Positions 42,858 to 55,800 of a stretch of 64,000 bases of DNA are shown one piece after another. The stretch comes from Gentiana macrophylla (lineage: Eukaryota; Streptophyta; Magnoliopsida; Gentianales; Gentianaceae): contig JAOBSW010000621.1 in assembly GCA_026214975.1 (NCBI GenBank), forward strand, positions 62,001 through 126,000. Reading direction: 5' to 3'. Position numbers and translations under genes: made by a program. Numbering within the stretch: the stretch's first letter is position 1; each line of letters begins with the position of its first letter. Below the pieces are notes generated by a model that was not told the DNA's origin, did not search any database, and saw only the letters and a list, made by a program, of their open reading frames with translations.

Positions 42858-43345
42858 ATGTGCACTACACATTTGTGTAGTAGTGCACTTTCCACTACAT
42901 GATGTATTCTCATTGATTAAAGTGATCAATTATTTGTTGTGATGGATCCCATCAAAATGAATGGTGTTGATTGTGTTATGTAGGATGTTGTGGTAAAATA
43001 AATAGTGGATGTATCACTACTCTTTTGTAATTGCAATATGTTACTAATCTAACTTACTAGTCAAGTAGAGTTAGATCAAAATGAATGGTGTTGATTTTGA
43101 TCTCACCAATTCAGTATTTGATTGGACTCAAGCCGAGTTTCAAATCCAAGTTTCTTTAATCGAGTTAACTTCAAACTCTTGAATATATGACAAATTTTAT
43201 GTTGGACCTGGTGCAAATCCTAGTTGGTGCACCAAAACCAATAGGAATTCAACATTCTAAAATGGGCCCCTATCTGTAAAAACTTTACACCAATATATTC
43301 CTTTAAAAGTGCTGACTTGATGGTCCAAAAATTACACCTGGACCA
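42858..43345. mobile_element. Two small inverted-repeat sequences upstream of LD
   Basis: At 42858-42890 a hairpin pairs GTGCACTACACA with TGTGTAGTAGTGCAC. At 43203-43345 the ends TGGACCTGGTGCAAAT and ATTACACCTGGACCA are imperfect inverted copies with an inner GTTGGTGCACC, fitting a MITE of about 143 bp. Target duplications were not established. Both lie 0.5-1 kb upstream of the LD start codon. Confidence 0.4.
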
Positions 43346-43862
43346 CCCTAAAATTTCACAATATATCGACTCGACTTGAATTACCCGTCCAATAAATCCC
43401 CCCGGGCCTTTTTTTCCCTATTTATATCACGGTCAACCGTTGACTTACGGTAAGAGGGGAAAATCGTCCCTGAGTTAACTCGTAAAGTAGTCCGGACTCG
43501 CGGCTTCGGGTGTTAATCTTCGATTGATCGGCGTCAACCGCCGCCTACAGTATATCTATCATCTTGCCACCGTCGTCGTCGTCACCTCCGTCGCGTTAGG
43601 GTTACGTTTCGCTCCGGAAAAAGACACCTTGCCGCGGTTTCTCTAATTGGTCACAGGCTCACAGCACTGCAGGCCACTGTATTTGTCTATTCTATTTGTA
43701 TTTTGCCCCTAATTCTCTAGCTGGAATTTTAATCTCCGTTGAAATTGTCATCAAAATATTCTAGCGCAACCGATTCCCTTCCTGTTTTGCACCTCTTATC
43801 GCTGGAATTGATGATTGAATGATCTCGATTTGGTACATTAAGCAGTGAATTAGCGGTTTCCA

Positions 43863-46800
43863 ATGGAGCTCATTATTGGAAATCAATTAGAGCTTGCAGT
43901 GTCCAATTCTGCGACGTCTTTTTTCGAAAAATTGGTGTTGCAGAAGGAGCTGTTAAGCAATCAGATCTACGAGCTCGAAAATCTTGTCAACACGCAATGC
44001 ATGCTCACTGGCGTCAATCCTTTGTCTCAAGAAATGGTTAGGCCTGATTGTCTGATTGATTTTATTTTCATTTACTTTTGCCTCCAGTTTGGCTTTTCTT
44101 GATCAAGATGTTTTGCTAGAAACGTTCTTGTTTTTGCTTAGACTCCTGTGTAAATGTATAGACTATACAGCTTAGTAACAGCTCAAGTTTCTAGCTGAAA
44201 TGTGATTTATCATGGTAAATGAAATATGTAATGGTGTAATAGGAGATCCTAGGATTAAACTTACCTCGATTCTATCTCATTTGCACACAAAAAAAATAAA
44301 AATGAGTTGTTTGATTTCTGATGTTCACGATTAGTTGTAGTGGCTCAATTATCTGAAAGGTCGGTTCTTGTATTTTTACTCCTTCAATTAGCTGCTAGTA
44401 AAGCGGTGATCTTGATTTGTTATCTCATTGCTTGTTGTAGTGCCGTTTACTTTTTTATGATTCTAATTCATTGCTTGTTTGTCATCTCTCTCCTTTTGTA
44501 GGCTGCTGGAGCTTTGTGCGTGAAAATAGGTGAGTTTTGATCATTGCTTTAATGAGATACCTATCCCGTTTAAGCCCATCGAAGGGTCACAATCATGCTT
44601 ATCTTGATCAGAATGACAAGAATGGTTACAGTGCTAGTGAACAAGACTGATTGCTTGCTTTAGATTTTTGCTTTCACGATTTGCCTAAACCATTCTCGTG
44701 TTATAAACTACTTATTGTAGAGCATTGCAATAATTTGGAGCTCCCTTTTTGAATTAATTTGTGAATACATGACTACATTTAACTTATGGGGGTTTGTTAT
44801 TGGCATTTCTCATTATGGTTGTGCGGGGTCAGTACTTGAGCGGATAGTAGTTTAGTTGGAATGGCTGAGTTCTGGACTCTTATATAGATGTATATATGTA
44901 TGTATATTCATCTATGTATGTGTGTACATATATTCATCTATATATGTGTGTATGTATGAATGTATTATATGTGCGTATTTGTCTGAATGCTTGAATCGCT
45001 CCTCCAGTTGGAAGTAATGATGTCAAAGTCCTGTATAGTAATCGATTTGAAGAATACATGTCTCTATCTTTGTAAAGTTCAACTAGATCTTTCAAGTGCT
45101 CTTATGCTTCTGTAGTTGAAATAGGCTTAAGTGCTTAATTTGGATGATTGATTACGAATTTTATGAGAGAACAATTTCTGGGTATACAGTGGATTTTATT
45201 TTTTGCATCTTGTGAAATACTTGAATTTCCCATTGTATGTTAATATAATTTCTGTTTCTTGTGAGAAATTTGAGATCATTTTTAAGATGCATAATTTTAG
45301 TTTTTGATACGTGTTCATTGACCTTCGGATATCCTTGCAGGCAAAAGACCAAGAGATTTGTTGAATCCCAAGGCAATACAGTATATGCAATTCATTTTCT
45401 CCATTAAGGATGCGATCAATAAAAAGGAAACTCGGGAAATAATTGCACAATTTGGTGTCACTGCTTCACAGGTTATTTTGTTTGTGACGTATTTGTTTTC
45501 CCGTCTGTGTTCTTTTTGTTTCTGATTCGAGTAGTCTTTTGTGATATTTCTGTCATTTCTTAAATCTCGCTTGCTATGATGTCTTGTCTACTGATGCAAT
45601 TCAGTGATGGGGAACTAAGACGGCCCTTGACTCTAAGCTCTAGGCTCCTGATTAACCTCTCCTCGCATTCCTGTGGGATCGGGGGTGAGGGGGCCCTCAC
45701 GGTTAGGGTTTAACCGTTTTTTTTTTGTCTACTGATGCAAACATGGATCATAAACTACCGAATTTATGCATAGAATCTGATGGATATACATGAAGACATG
45801 CATATGAATATCCCCGGTCATATAAAATGATACATGTATCGCCTTTAAGAATAAAAAAAGATAGAAACTTCTGCATAAAAACCAACTTACTGATGATCCA
45901 TCCTCACATTATCTAGAATCACCAAAACTCACCAACTTACTGATGATCCCTCCCTTAAACTCTGTCTTTGCTTTCTCAATCAAAACCCTCCATTAAACTT
46001 GTCTTAGGAATTGTGCGATATGCACTTATATTTGCCAAATTACCCCTTTTCCTTACTTTTGAATTGAGGGTGTTACAGCTTTTTCTCTTATAGTTTTGAT
46101 CTTGGTTTCAGTTTTTTGTCTGCTCCTCTGTTCCTGTTGATGCTTCTTGTGTAAATTTACTAAATGTTAATGTAAATGTAAGTCTGTATTCTTATGTTCC
46201 TAATTAGTGAACTTACTCAAATATCATTTGTAGGTCCGGGATTTTTTTACCAGTCAACGTGCAAAAGTGAGGAAATTTATTAGGTTGTCTAGGGAGAAGG
46301 TGAAACGAACAACTTCCATGGTAGTGCCAGACGGGATTCAGGATGGCCAAGATCCTGCAGAACCTCTTAATAATCCGGTACCATTGGATACTGTAGCTCC
46401 AGCCAGTAATACAGAAGTAGTACATAGTTTCTCAGCTCAGGAAGAAAAGCTATCACCTGCTGTAGTTGAAGCAGAGAGATATTTTGTGGATAATATATTT
46501 AATTTGATGAGGAAAGAAGAAACCTTTTCTGGGCAGGCCAAACTGATGGAGTGGATTTTGCAAATACAAAACACTTCAGTACTATTTTGGTATTTTGCAA
46601 CCCATTTTTTGTTTGTTTGTTTTTGGTTTCTATGCTTGTAACTTAGATAGGAATTTCAATATTTAGGTAAGAATATACACACATTGTTCTACACAATCAA
46701 CCTACATCTAGGCACAATACAATATAAGATGAATTGTCAATAGTTTCAGCCTTGATTTCATAGAGGCAGTTGTTGAAGGCACCCAAGCTCATCTACTTTT

Positions 46801-49800
46801 GGGGCACCACAGTGACATTCAACTTCTAAAAAGTCAAATTTAAGCTCAACATTCGGCTTTGCAGAGATCGAATGTCTATTTTTGACCTTTGCAAAGTTGA
46901 ACCTAACCTGAGGTGTGGTGGCACGGTAGACACTTTGTGGTGCCTTTAACAAATGTCTTTCTTAAACCCTCTCAAACCGACAAAGCTTGAAGATGTCCAT
47001 TACCTGGTTTCTTGTGCCACACGTTGTTTCGACGTGCAATAGCATGCTGTTCATTTTCCTCCATAAGAGCACTTGCATTACTCTTAGTGATTCAAACCAT
47101 TCGTATAATCTCTACTTAAATGTGTGGGGAAAAAGACAAGTCTACCCTTGCTATGTTTTGGTAGGGGCACAACATATTATATATATAATAAAAAACCACA
47201 GGTAGGTGAAGTGTTCATATGCCATACCACATGGAGCAAAGTGTGTTTTCCCCTAAATCTATTAAAATACCACAAATAAAACAGATTATGTGTTCAAATT
47301 ATGATGCGGCATAGAGATCCTGTAAAATGGATAAAAGAGTGTTGGAATATGTAAAATGGAGAATCTGTTAAAGAGACTAATGTCCACGGTTGTATCAAGT
47401 GATATACATCACCCCTAGTGTATCATTTGGTACAAACTTGGTATAACGATTGTATTATAGATCTTTGCAGTAGAGTGAAGGGATGACAAGAGAGATTTAT
47501 TCACCTCCATTGTACTGCTGATATTTGTGTAGGTTCTCAGTGAATGGAGGTATTATGATTTTAGCAACATGGTTGAGTGAAGCTATTGTTGAAGAACAAA
47601 CAAGTGTTCTGCATGTCATTCTTAAGGTAAAAAAATTAGAGATAATCTCTCACGTAAACACCAATGTTTTGGCCCCCTTTTTTTTTTTTTTTTTTCCAAT
47701 GAGTTTTTCTAAAGGTTTTGGTAAATTAAACTTTCAGGTACTATGTCACTTGCCTTTGCAGAAAGCTACACCTGTGCATATGTCAGCAGTTCTGCAGAGT
47801 GTTAATAAATTACGCTTCTATAGAGCTTCAGGTGGGATATATCATATATATGTCATTTTCCAACTGATTAATTCTCATAATTTTATCTGGATCCATATTA
47901 TTAATTATAATGCTTGAATTAAAGTAAAATAAAAAAGAGAAATTGCTTAATAAACCTTCAAAATCTGATGATTAACTTGAACAATTTTTCATGGAAAACT
48001 TGTTTACGAGGAATTGAATATGGTCTAGTGGTAAAGGTCATTGCACTTCATGGTTCAATCCCCATCCTCTCCAATATAATGAAAAATCTCCTTATGTTTC
48101 CCAATCTAAAAAAATAAAAAATTGGGGACATTGGGGCGGACCCACATGGGGAAGGGAGGGGGCCAGTGCCCCTATTATATCCGGATTCTTTTGTTATATT
48201 AAAACGATGTAGTTTTATCGTTAAAAATGTAAAAATACCATTAATGCCTCTAGTGGATCTTTGAATTTGCTACGGTGCCTCCACTGAGAATTTTTTCGGG
48301 ATCCGTCATTGCCGGGACACCAGGGTCTATGAAGCTCGTAGTTGGACATATCGTCAGGGACATAGAGTTGTGCTTAAACTCCAAACTGCCAACGTGCAAA
48401 GACAGTTGAGGCCCTTAAATTATTGAGATCGTATCATTTTGGACCTCGAACTATTTTTTTTTAACAAACTGATGATCTCTGATCAATGCTTATGAAAAAA
48501 ATTGGTCTCAAATGAATTCTTTGGTAACATATTGGCCCTAATCAGTTAAAAATGATAGCTATTGGTCCATGGCGGCTCTAGAAAATTTGGGATGCCGGTA
48601 TTAAACATAGGCGGGTTCTAAAGACACCCCCAAATTACTTCCGGCACCCATTTTTTGATTATTTTTTCAGTCACACTGGTGTTCGTTGTGGCACACCAAC
48701 GTCCGCCACATCGACGTTGGTGTGCCACTAGAACTACCGATGAAAAGTAAATGGACCGGCGTTCTAAGATTTAACACTTTTTATATAGGGAACGTCAGTC
48801 AAACTGGTGTTCCTCGTGGAACACCAACGTCACTACTTGTGTTCCTTTTATAAAAAATCATCGGGTGTCGGTGAAATTTTTTGTGGTGCCGGGAGTAAGG
48901 GGGTGCCAGTAGTAAACTGGGGGTGCCTTTAGAACCCCCCTAAACATATCATTTTATTTGTCTTCTAAACTTACGTTTGTACATTATAATCTCCCTGTGG
49001 ATCAATATCTAATATAATTGATCAATCAATATATGAAAATTAGCGGATCAAATTCATATATATAAATGTATATTTCTTATGTACTGATTATTTTTTTTGC
49101 GGGTCGTCTTCCCTAGATTAACATAACGTGGCGCCGCCCTTGTATTGGTCCTATGGTATGAAAACCCATTTTTTGGATCACAGCATTACAGAGCTCTTGT
49201 AAAGAAAGTTCAATGCAACAAACGACACAAAATATGAACTTCAAAATAATCAGCAATTTCGTAGTCGTGGTAGATTTTGTATTGCGGTCAAAGTTGATTT
49301 GGAGCAAGGATTTTAAAGTCCTCTTGTTTTATGCTGTTTATTGCGTTGAATTCTTGGAAACGAGAGCTGTGCATTGGTGTGATCAGAGGTGTTCAAAAAT
49401 GAGTTTTTAATATCAAATTTGCCAAAACATGTTGGCGAGGGCCAATTTGTTATTAAGATAATCACAGTGGTTTGCCAAAACATGTTGGTGAGGGCTAAAT
49501 CTTTAAAAAAAAAAAATAGTTTAGGGGTCAAAGTGTTGAAAGGGCATCCAAAGTGTCTTCTGCTCAATAAGAAAATGTTGAAAACATATATCAACGCCAA
49601 AAGATACACGCAAGTAGAAATAATTGCATTGGCATGACAACAAACCAAATACAACGTTTTCACTGTCCAACAAAGTACTTGTTTTAACATTCATAACTAA
49701 TTTGACTGTGAAATACAACCCAATTCTCTGTCCCACAGGTGTGTTGGATGAACGAAAAAATAAAATTAAAAATTAAAAAAACGAAAAGCGTAGTCGAACG

Positions 49801-52800
49801 AGATACAAACACATAATACACTTTGCCACAAAACAAACATACTTTCTGTATATTTTGTGCCTTTTTTGTATGCCAATATCATTTTTGAACAAGATAACAG
49901 GACTTGTGTCCCCAGCCCTGTTGGGTACGTGGAGTTTGACAAGAATTTTGAATCATTATTGAAATGTCCGTGCTTCATAGACTATGATAGCTATACTGCA
50001 TTTTGGAATGAGAATTTTATGGCTAGTGACTGCACATCCAGTGGTAAAAAACAAAGAATAATGATACCGTCGTAACCACAGTGACATAGCAAATGTCACG
50101 ACATAATGTGGCAGACTGTAGGACCTCTGATGATGTGCCGTTTATTGAAAGAGGGATCTTTGATGATATGACATCTATTTAAACCGGGACCTCTAATGAT
50201 GTGGTGTCTGTTTAAACTTTAAAGAGGGAACTCTGATGGTGGGGCGTCTATTTAAAGAGGGGACACTGATGATGTGGCGTTTCTTTAAAAAGGGACCTCA
50301 CTGCCACATCATGAGAGGTTCCACCGTCACATCATGTTGTGACGTCTGTTTCATGAGAGGGGTTGTGGCAGTAGCATAACTAAAAGACAAAACAAGGGAA
50401 GAAATCAGATGTTTCTGTCTGTATATGACTTTTTGTTGTAGTAATATTTAGTATACTGTTATATCTATGTCTGTATTCTCATTAAAATCTGATTTGAAGA
50501 TCAGACATCTCAAATAGAGCAAGGATTCTGTTATCAAAGTGGAGCAAAACATTTGCCAATATGCAGGCTCAAAAAAGAGCAAATGGGAAGAAAACTGATA
50601 GCCCTTCATTAGATGACATGCTGTTGACACAATGGTAAGTCTCTCTCTGTCTGTCTCTCTATATGTATCTTTCTATCAGTTCTATAGACTGTATGAACTC
50701 ATGCAAGGGCATTTTTTGCAGTATCAATGAAGTTATGGATGATGGTGTGTCATGGGATCCTAAAGCTCATTTGAATGTAAGTGGCTTTTCATTTCACATT
50801 CTGTACATAGCAACTTTTAGGGCACCTTTAGTGACACCACTAAGTATTTTCCGTGGCACCACATCGGCACCATCTCCCAAAAGCTTAAGTTTTTAGATCA
50901 GAGCATGAAGTTGTTAGATTAAACCTCTCTGGCTCCATGTTCAACCTATTTATAGGGAGCCCTTAATGGCACCACACATCATCTACCGTGTCATCACACC
51001 GGGGTGTGAGGTTCAGCTTTCTAGAGGTCGTGAGGTTCGGCTTTCCAGAGGTCGAATGTGGACATTTGACCTCTACAAAGTCGAACCTCATAGACTTTCC
51101 GGCGGTTGAACGGAACCTTATTGTGGTGTCTCGAAAGTAGGTTTGGTGTGGTGCCACTAAAGACTCCCTATTTTGCTCGTCATATGGCTTTGTGTGTCCT
51201 ACGTTAATCCAAACTCTGTCATATGCCGACACTTGAAGTGGCGTTTTACAGTGTATGGTTATGTAAATTACTTGCGTCCCAAAAGTTTAAACATTTTGAG
51301 TGAGATGATAATCCAACATGAGAGTTTCTATCTTTTGGTTTGATAGGGTGATTTGAGCGGATCACTGGAGGATGGTTCAGGAAATTTGAGGTTTGAGATT
51401 CTTTTTTCGTTTGATGTTGGTGATCTTAGTTGAATATAAACATAAACGGATTTTAGTTGAATATATTCATAAGCCTTTACTTCATTGTAACAGGAAACTG
51501 GATTCATCTCCAATGAAATTGCTGACAGCATCTGATGATCAGAACAAGAAGCTTATTACCGGAGTTCGTTCTTCACGTATCCTTAGCGATTGCTATTTAC
51601 GTTGCATGCAACTACTAGTATAACATGTTTAGTAAAAAGGCACTAAAGATAGATATCCAAACTATTCAGGTCCATAAAAAATCACCTGCAGGCTGCTTCA
51701 TAATCTCTGTTCAGATCTTTAAAATACAGAACCTTTAAATTCTACGATAACATTGTGCATCTCCTTAGATTTTCATTTTTGCAAACACTTTATGTGCATG
51801 CTATTTTGAGCAATGTTGGTATTGAGTGATATTGGTTTTCTTAGCTTAACCATAGAAAGCAGGGAGCGACGTAAAGTCCTTCTTGTGGAGCAGCCAGGAC
51901 AGAGATCTGCTAGTAGGAGCACTCAGGTATCAAGACATACTACAAATGCTGCTCAACGCCGACCACTCTCAGCTGATGATATCCAAAAGGCGAAAATACG
52001 TGCTCAGTTCATGCAGAGTAGATATGGAAAACCTCCTGCACCTTCTTCAGATGAAAATACTTTCCAGGCTCAGATTAATATCGCGAATAAAAATACTGTT
52101 TCTGAGTCGAGCATATTGCAGCAGCCAGTTCATAACATCAAAGTTGAAGAAAAAAGTAAGATCGATAATCATCAGCCAGTTCATAACATCAATGTTGAAG
52201 AAAAAGGTAAGATCGATAATCATCAGCCAGTTCATGACATCAAAGTTGAAGAAAAAAGTAAGTTCGATAATCATCCTACGAAGATATCGAATCAGCCGGA
52301 TGCATCTGTAGATAATGTGGTGGTGGAGATCAAATCAGATGAGCCACCACCAAAAAAGAGCAGGAGGATGGAGATCAAGTGGAATACACCACCAGGTATT
52401 TTCTTGTTGTGCTAATTAAGGCAGTGTTGCAATTGGTTTCAGGTTTTTTTGTTTCTTTTTTAATATTTTTGTATAATAGTATATTCTGTAGGTAACTCAT
52501 TTGTTTGATAAGAAAATGCAGAGAATGCAGATTAGCAATTGCTCCTGCAAAAACAAGTCGAGTTGGAAGGTGGATTTTTCTTGACCATAATGTGGAAATA
52601 TGGACAAAAATGTTTCTAGAGATGCTATTTAACTGCTTGTGCAAATCTTTAAAGGATAAATTTAGCGACATAATGCATTACCAAGAGATTCTTAAAGGGG
52701 CCTTTAGAGGCGCCACACTATTTCTACTTTGACTCCCAAATTAGGTGGCACCACACACCCCCTTCCGAAATCACTGTGAGACCACACTATTTCTACTTTG

Positions 52801-55800
52801 ACACCCAAATTTGCCATTTCTACTTTTGACACCACATCTGACTAACTAGATCCACTGCAACCCTAATTCCTCCCTCCTTGTGTCGCCCCTTCTCCTCCAC
52901 CTACGCTGACCCGTACTCAACCACTATGATCTGTGACCAGCCACCACCGGAAGCGGCCAGCCACCATTGAAATTGGCGGGCAGTATTTTTTTTTACAAGA
53001 CTTGCAGGTTGGTGTTTGAATGATGGTAAAGGGATTTCAAAGAGGGGTTTGATGGTTGGAAGGCATGGGGGCCGACGGGTTTGTTGTGGATGTGGTGGAT
53101 GATTGGGGGGTGGCAGTGAGATGGTGGTAGGGAGAAAGGGCTGATGGAGATGGTGGTGGAAAAAAAGGGCTGATGGAATTGGTGGCGGCAAAAAGAGGGC
53201 TGATGGAGATGGTGGTGCGGGGAGAAGGTGGTTGAAGGGTGGCAGGGAAAGATGGTGCGGAAGATTGTAATTTTTGTGAGTTGGAGGTTGTTTTCATATT
53301 AAAATAAAATTAAAATCTTGTTTCAAATTAAAAACAACTTGGAGTTCGCAAAGTATTACTCCCTCCGTCCCAAAATATAAGGCATTTTAGCCTTATGCAT
53401 ATAGATTATGGAAGCCAATAAATGAACCATTTTGTAGTATCCTTGGACAAAAATACCCTTTAGCAGTTGGGGTAGATAATAGGGGGTGAAATAGGAAACA
53501 ATGCATTAAATGTTTCATTGGTGTGTGAGAACGACTTATAATATGAGATAAAATTAAAAAAAGCTAAAATGCCTTATATTTTGGGAAGGAAGGAGTATCT
53601 TATAGGTGGTGCCACCAATAGACGGTGGTGGGACCATCATAACACATGTCGTGTCATGGGTAGATGCGCATTTTACAGGTTTGTGTGGTGCCAATAGTAA
53701 GATTACTGTGGTACCACTAAAGAGCCCCTTCCTCCTTAAAATGGAGCTGTAAATAATCATTCCTCACAAGGGCATGGATGACATCCATACTTTTCACTGA
53801 ACAGTAACATTTGCCTAACTTTTTAATTTGCAATTGCTTAAGGAAAAGCATTTGTTGGGAAAATAAGCCATGGAAACTCAGTCCAGGTATGATATGGTAT
53901 AATCCAAACATAGGGAAGTCCGGTCCAGGGAAGCATTCGGCTTAGTTGGACCATCTAAAGCCTAATCTTTTCGTACCTTGTTTTTTTGTAAGAGACTATC
54001 TCTGTTGTTCAGACATGTAACCGAGCTCCCCATACAACGACAATCTTTTATGGTAGCTTCGGAATTTAAGTTTACATTGAAACCTCATTAGCTGTTACAT
54101 GTTTCAATGAAGGAATTATGCCGTCCCATGACTGATTTGAAAGGTCCATTGGTATAAGCTAGTTTAGTGATAACCAAGGTCAATATGGATCAACTGTTTT
54201 AGATAGGGTGTGAGTCTTTAAGAATTTGATTGGTTTTGTGAATTACGCAGACAAATGGGTCCGAGTTTTAAAATGTGACAGTGACATCGGACAACATGCA
54301 TTTTAAATCTATCTAATTTCAAAAGAATTGCAGGATCATGCATGTAAGGCAAAGCATAATCACTATTCAAACTATACATTGTGGAAAATTTGATGTATTT
54401 TATTGATTAGAAATTCTTGAAAATGGTAAAAAGCGGCGCCTGTGAAAAATAAATGTTAATAAAACTGATGCAAGTGCATTAATGGTTGCCGCAAGAATAC
54501 ATAGCTGATTCAGTTGGTACCAAAACCTTAGTATCAGTGTGTTTGTGTTTGAAGCTGCAATTGGCCTATAATGTCCCTCACCGAATGCTTATAGTATTCA
54601 ACTGAAGCAAAGTTTTATTGATTTTTACCTCTAGATTTGTAGCAATGTGTGGTGGATTTCCATGAACATTTATTTGAGTTAACCTTTTTCTTGCAGAAGT
54701 TGAGATTGATATTTCTTGGAGAGTCGGCACTGGAGAAAACAGCAAAGAAGTCGAAATTCAAAAACACAGACTCCGCCGTGAGCTTGAAACCGTATACAAA
54801 ACAATCCACGAAATCCCATCCGATCCCAAAGCACCATGGGACCGCGAAATGGACTATGATGATACATTGACACCTCAAATCCCTATTGATCAATTGCCTG
54901 ATGATACTGAAGAGACACCAACAATGCCAAACACCGAAGAACAAAACACCGTTAATTCCATTGGCCCGTCTTCTCTTGCAAACACGGCTGGACCGGACCT
55001 GGAATTGCTTGCGGAACTGCTTAAGAATCCGCAGCTGGTTTTTGCACTAACTTCTGGACAAGGTGGAAACTTGTCCAGTGATCAAACTGTCAGGCTACTT
55101 GATATGATAAAGAAAAACGGTGTGAATTCATTGAATAGTTTGACTGATTTCGGTGGGAAAAAAGAAGCTGAATCGAAGATCGAAGTGTCTCTTCCATCTC
55201 CAACTCCTTCGAGCGATCCTGTAACGGTGCGTGATTCGAATCATATTCAATGGATTTTGTACAGTTTAACAGACAATCTTCCATATGATTCCGGTTTATT
55301 ATTCTTTTGTTATCAAATTTATGGAAATTTTTGGCAAACATCGTTTTTTACAGAGTTGATTTTAGTGAAATGGTTTTGTTGGGCGAGGATGTTAGTGCAA
55401 ATTGTTCACTCATCGATTAAAGTGTTTCATGAACTAGATAGAGATGCAAACATTTTTTTTGAACGAAATTTTCACTGTCAACTCAAATGTTTCGTGGTAT
55501 TGTCACTTTTACCCCTCATCTATGGATAGTTTTACCTTTTCAGTCCTTTTTTTATGATTGAAGTATACCCAAGCTTCAATGTTTGTTGGATATTTGACAC
55601 AGGAGTGAAAATATAAAAAGATGCATACACGAGGGGGGTAAAAGTGTCAAAATTGACTCGTTTATAAAACTGAATGGGCTGAGGTTTGCATATGAACGAC
55701 CGCCTGCTTAAATAGGCTAACGATTATCTGCAACCCACCACTGAATTCAACTGAATCTCTTTTTTTTTTTTTTTTTTTTTTTTTCTTCTTCTTTCTTCTT

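Noticed and set aside
48021..48062. Possible tRNA gene in LD intron
   Set aside because: Pol III boxes are present, but acceptor and anticodon stems do not pair well; better explained as a SINE head.
51883..52311. 142-codon alternative frame across LD exon 11
   Set aside because: It overlaps the LD exon that matches LD (RRPLSADDIQKAK); its repeat is the same 51-bp triplication read out of frame.
52901..53297. Minus-strand Ser/Pro-rich open frames in LD intron 11
   Set aside because: They derive from the GATGGAGATGGTGG-type tandem repeats inside a transposable element; no other gene signs.
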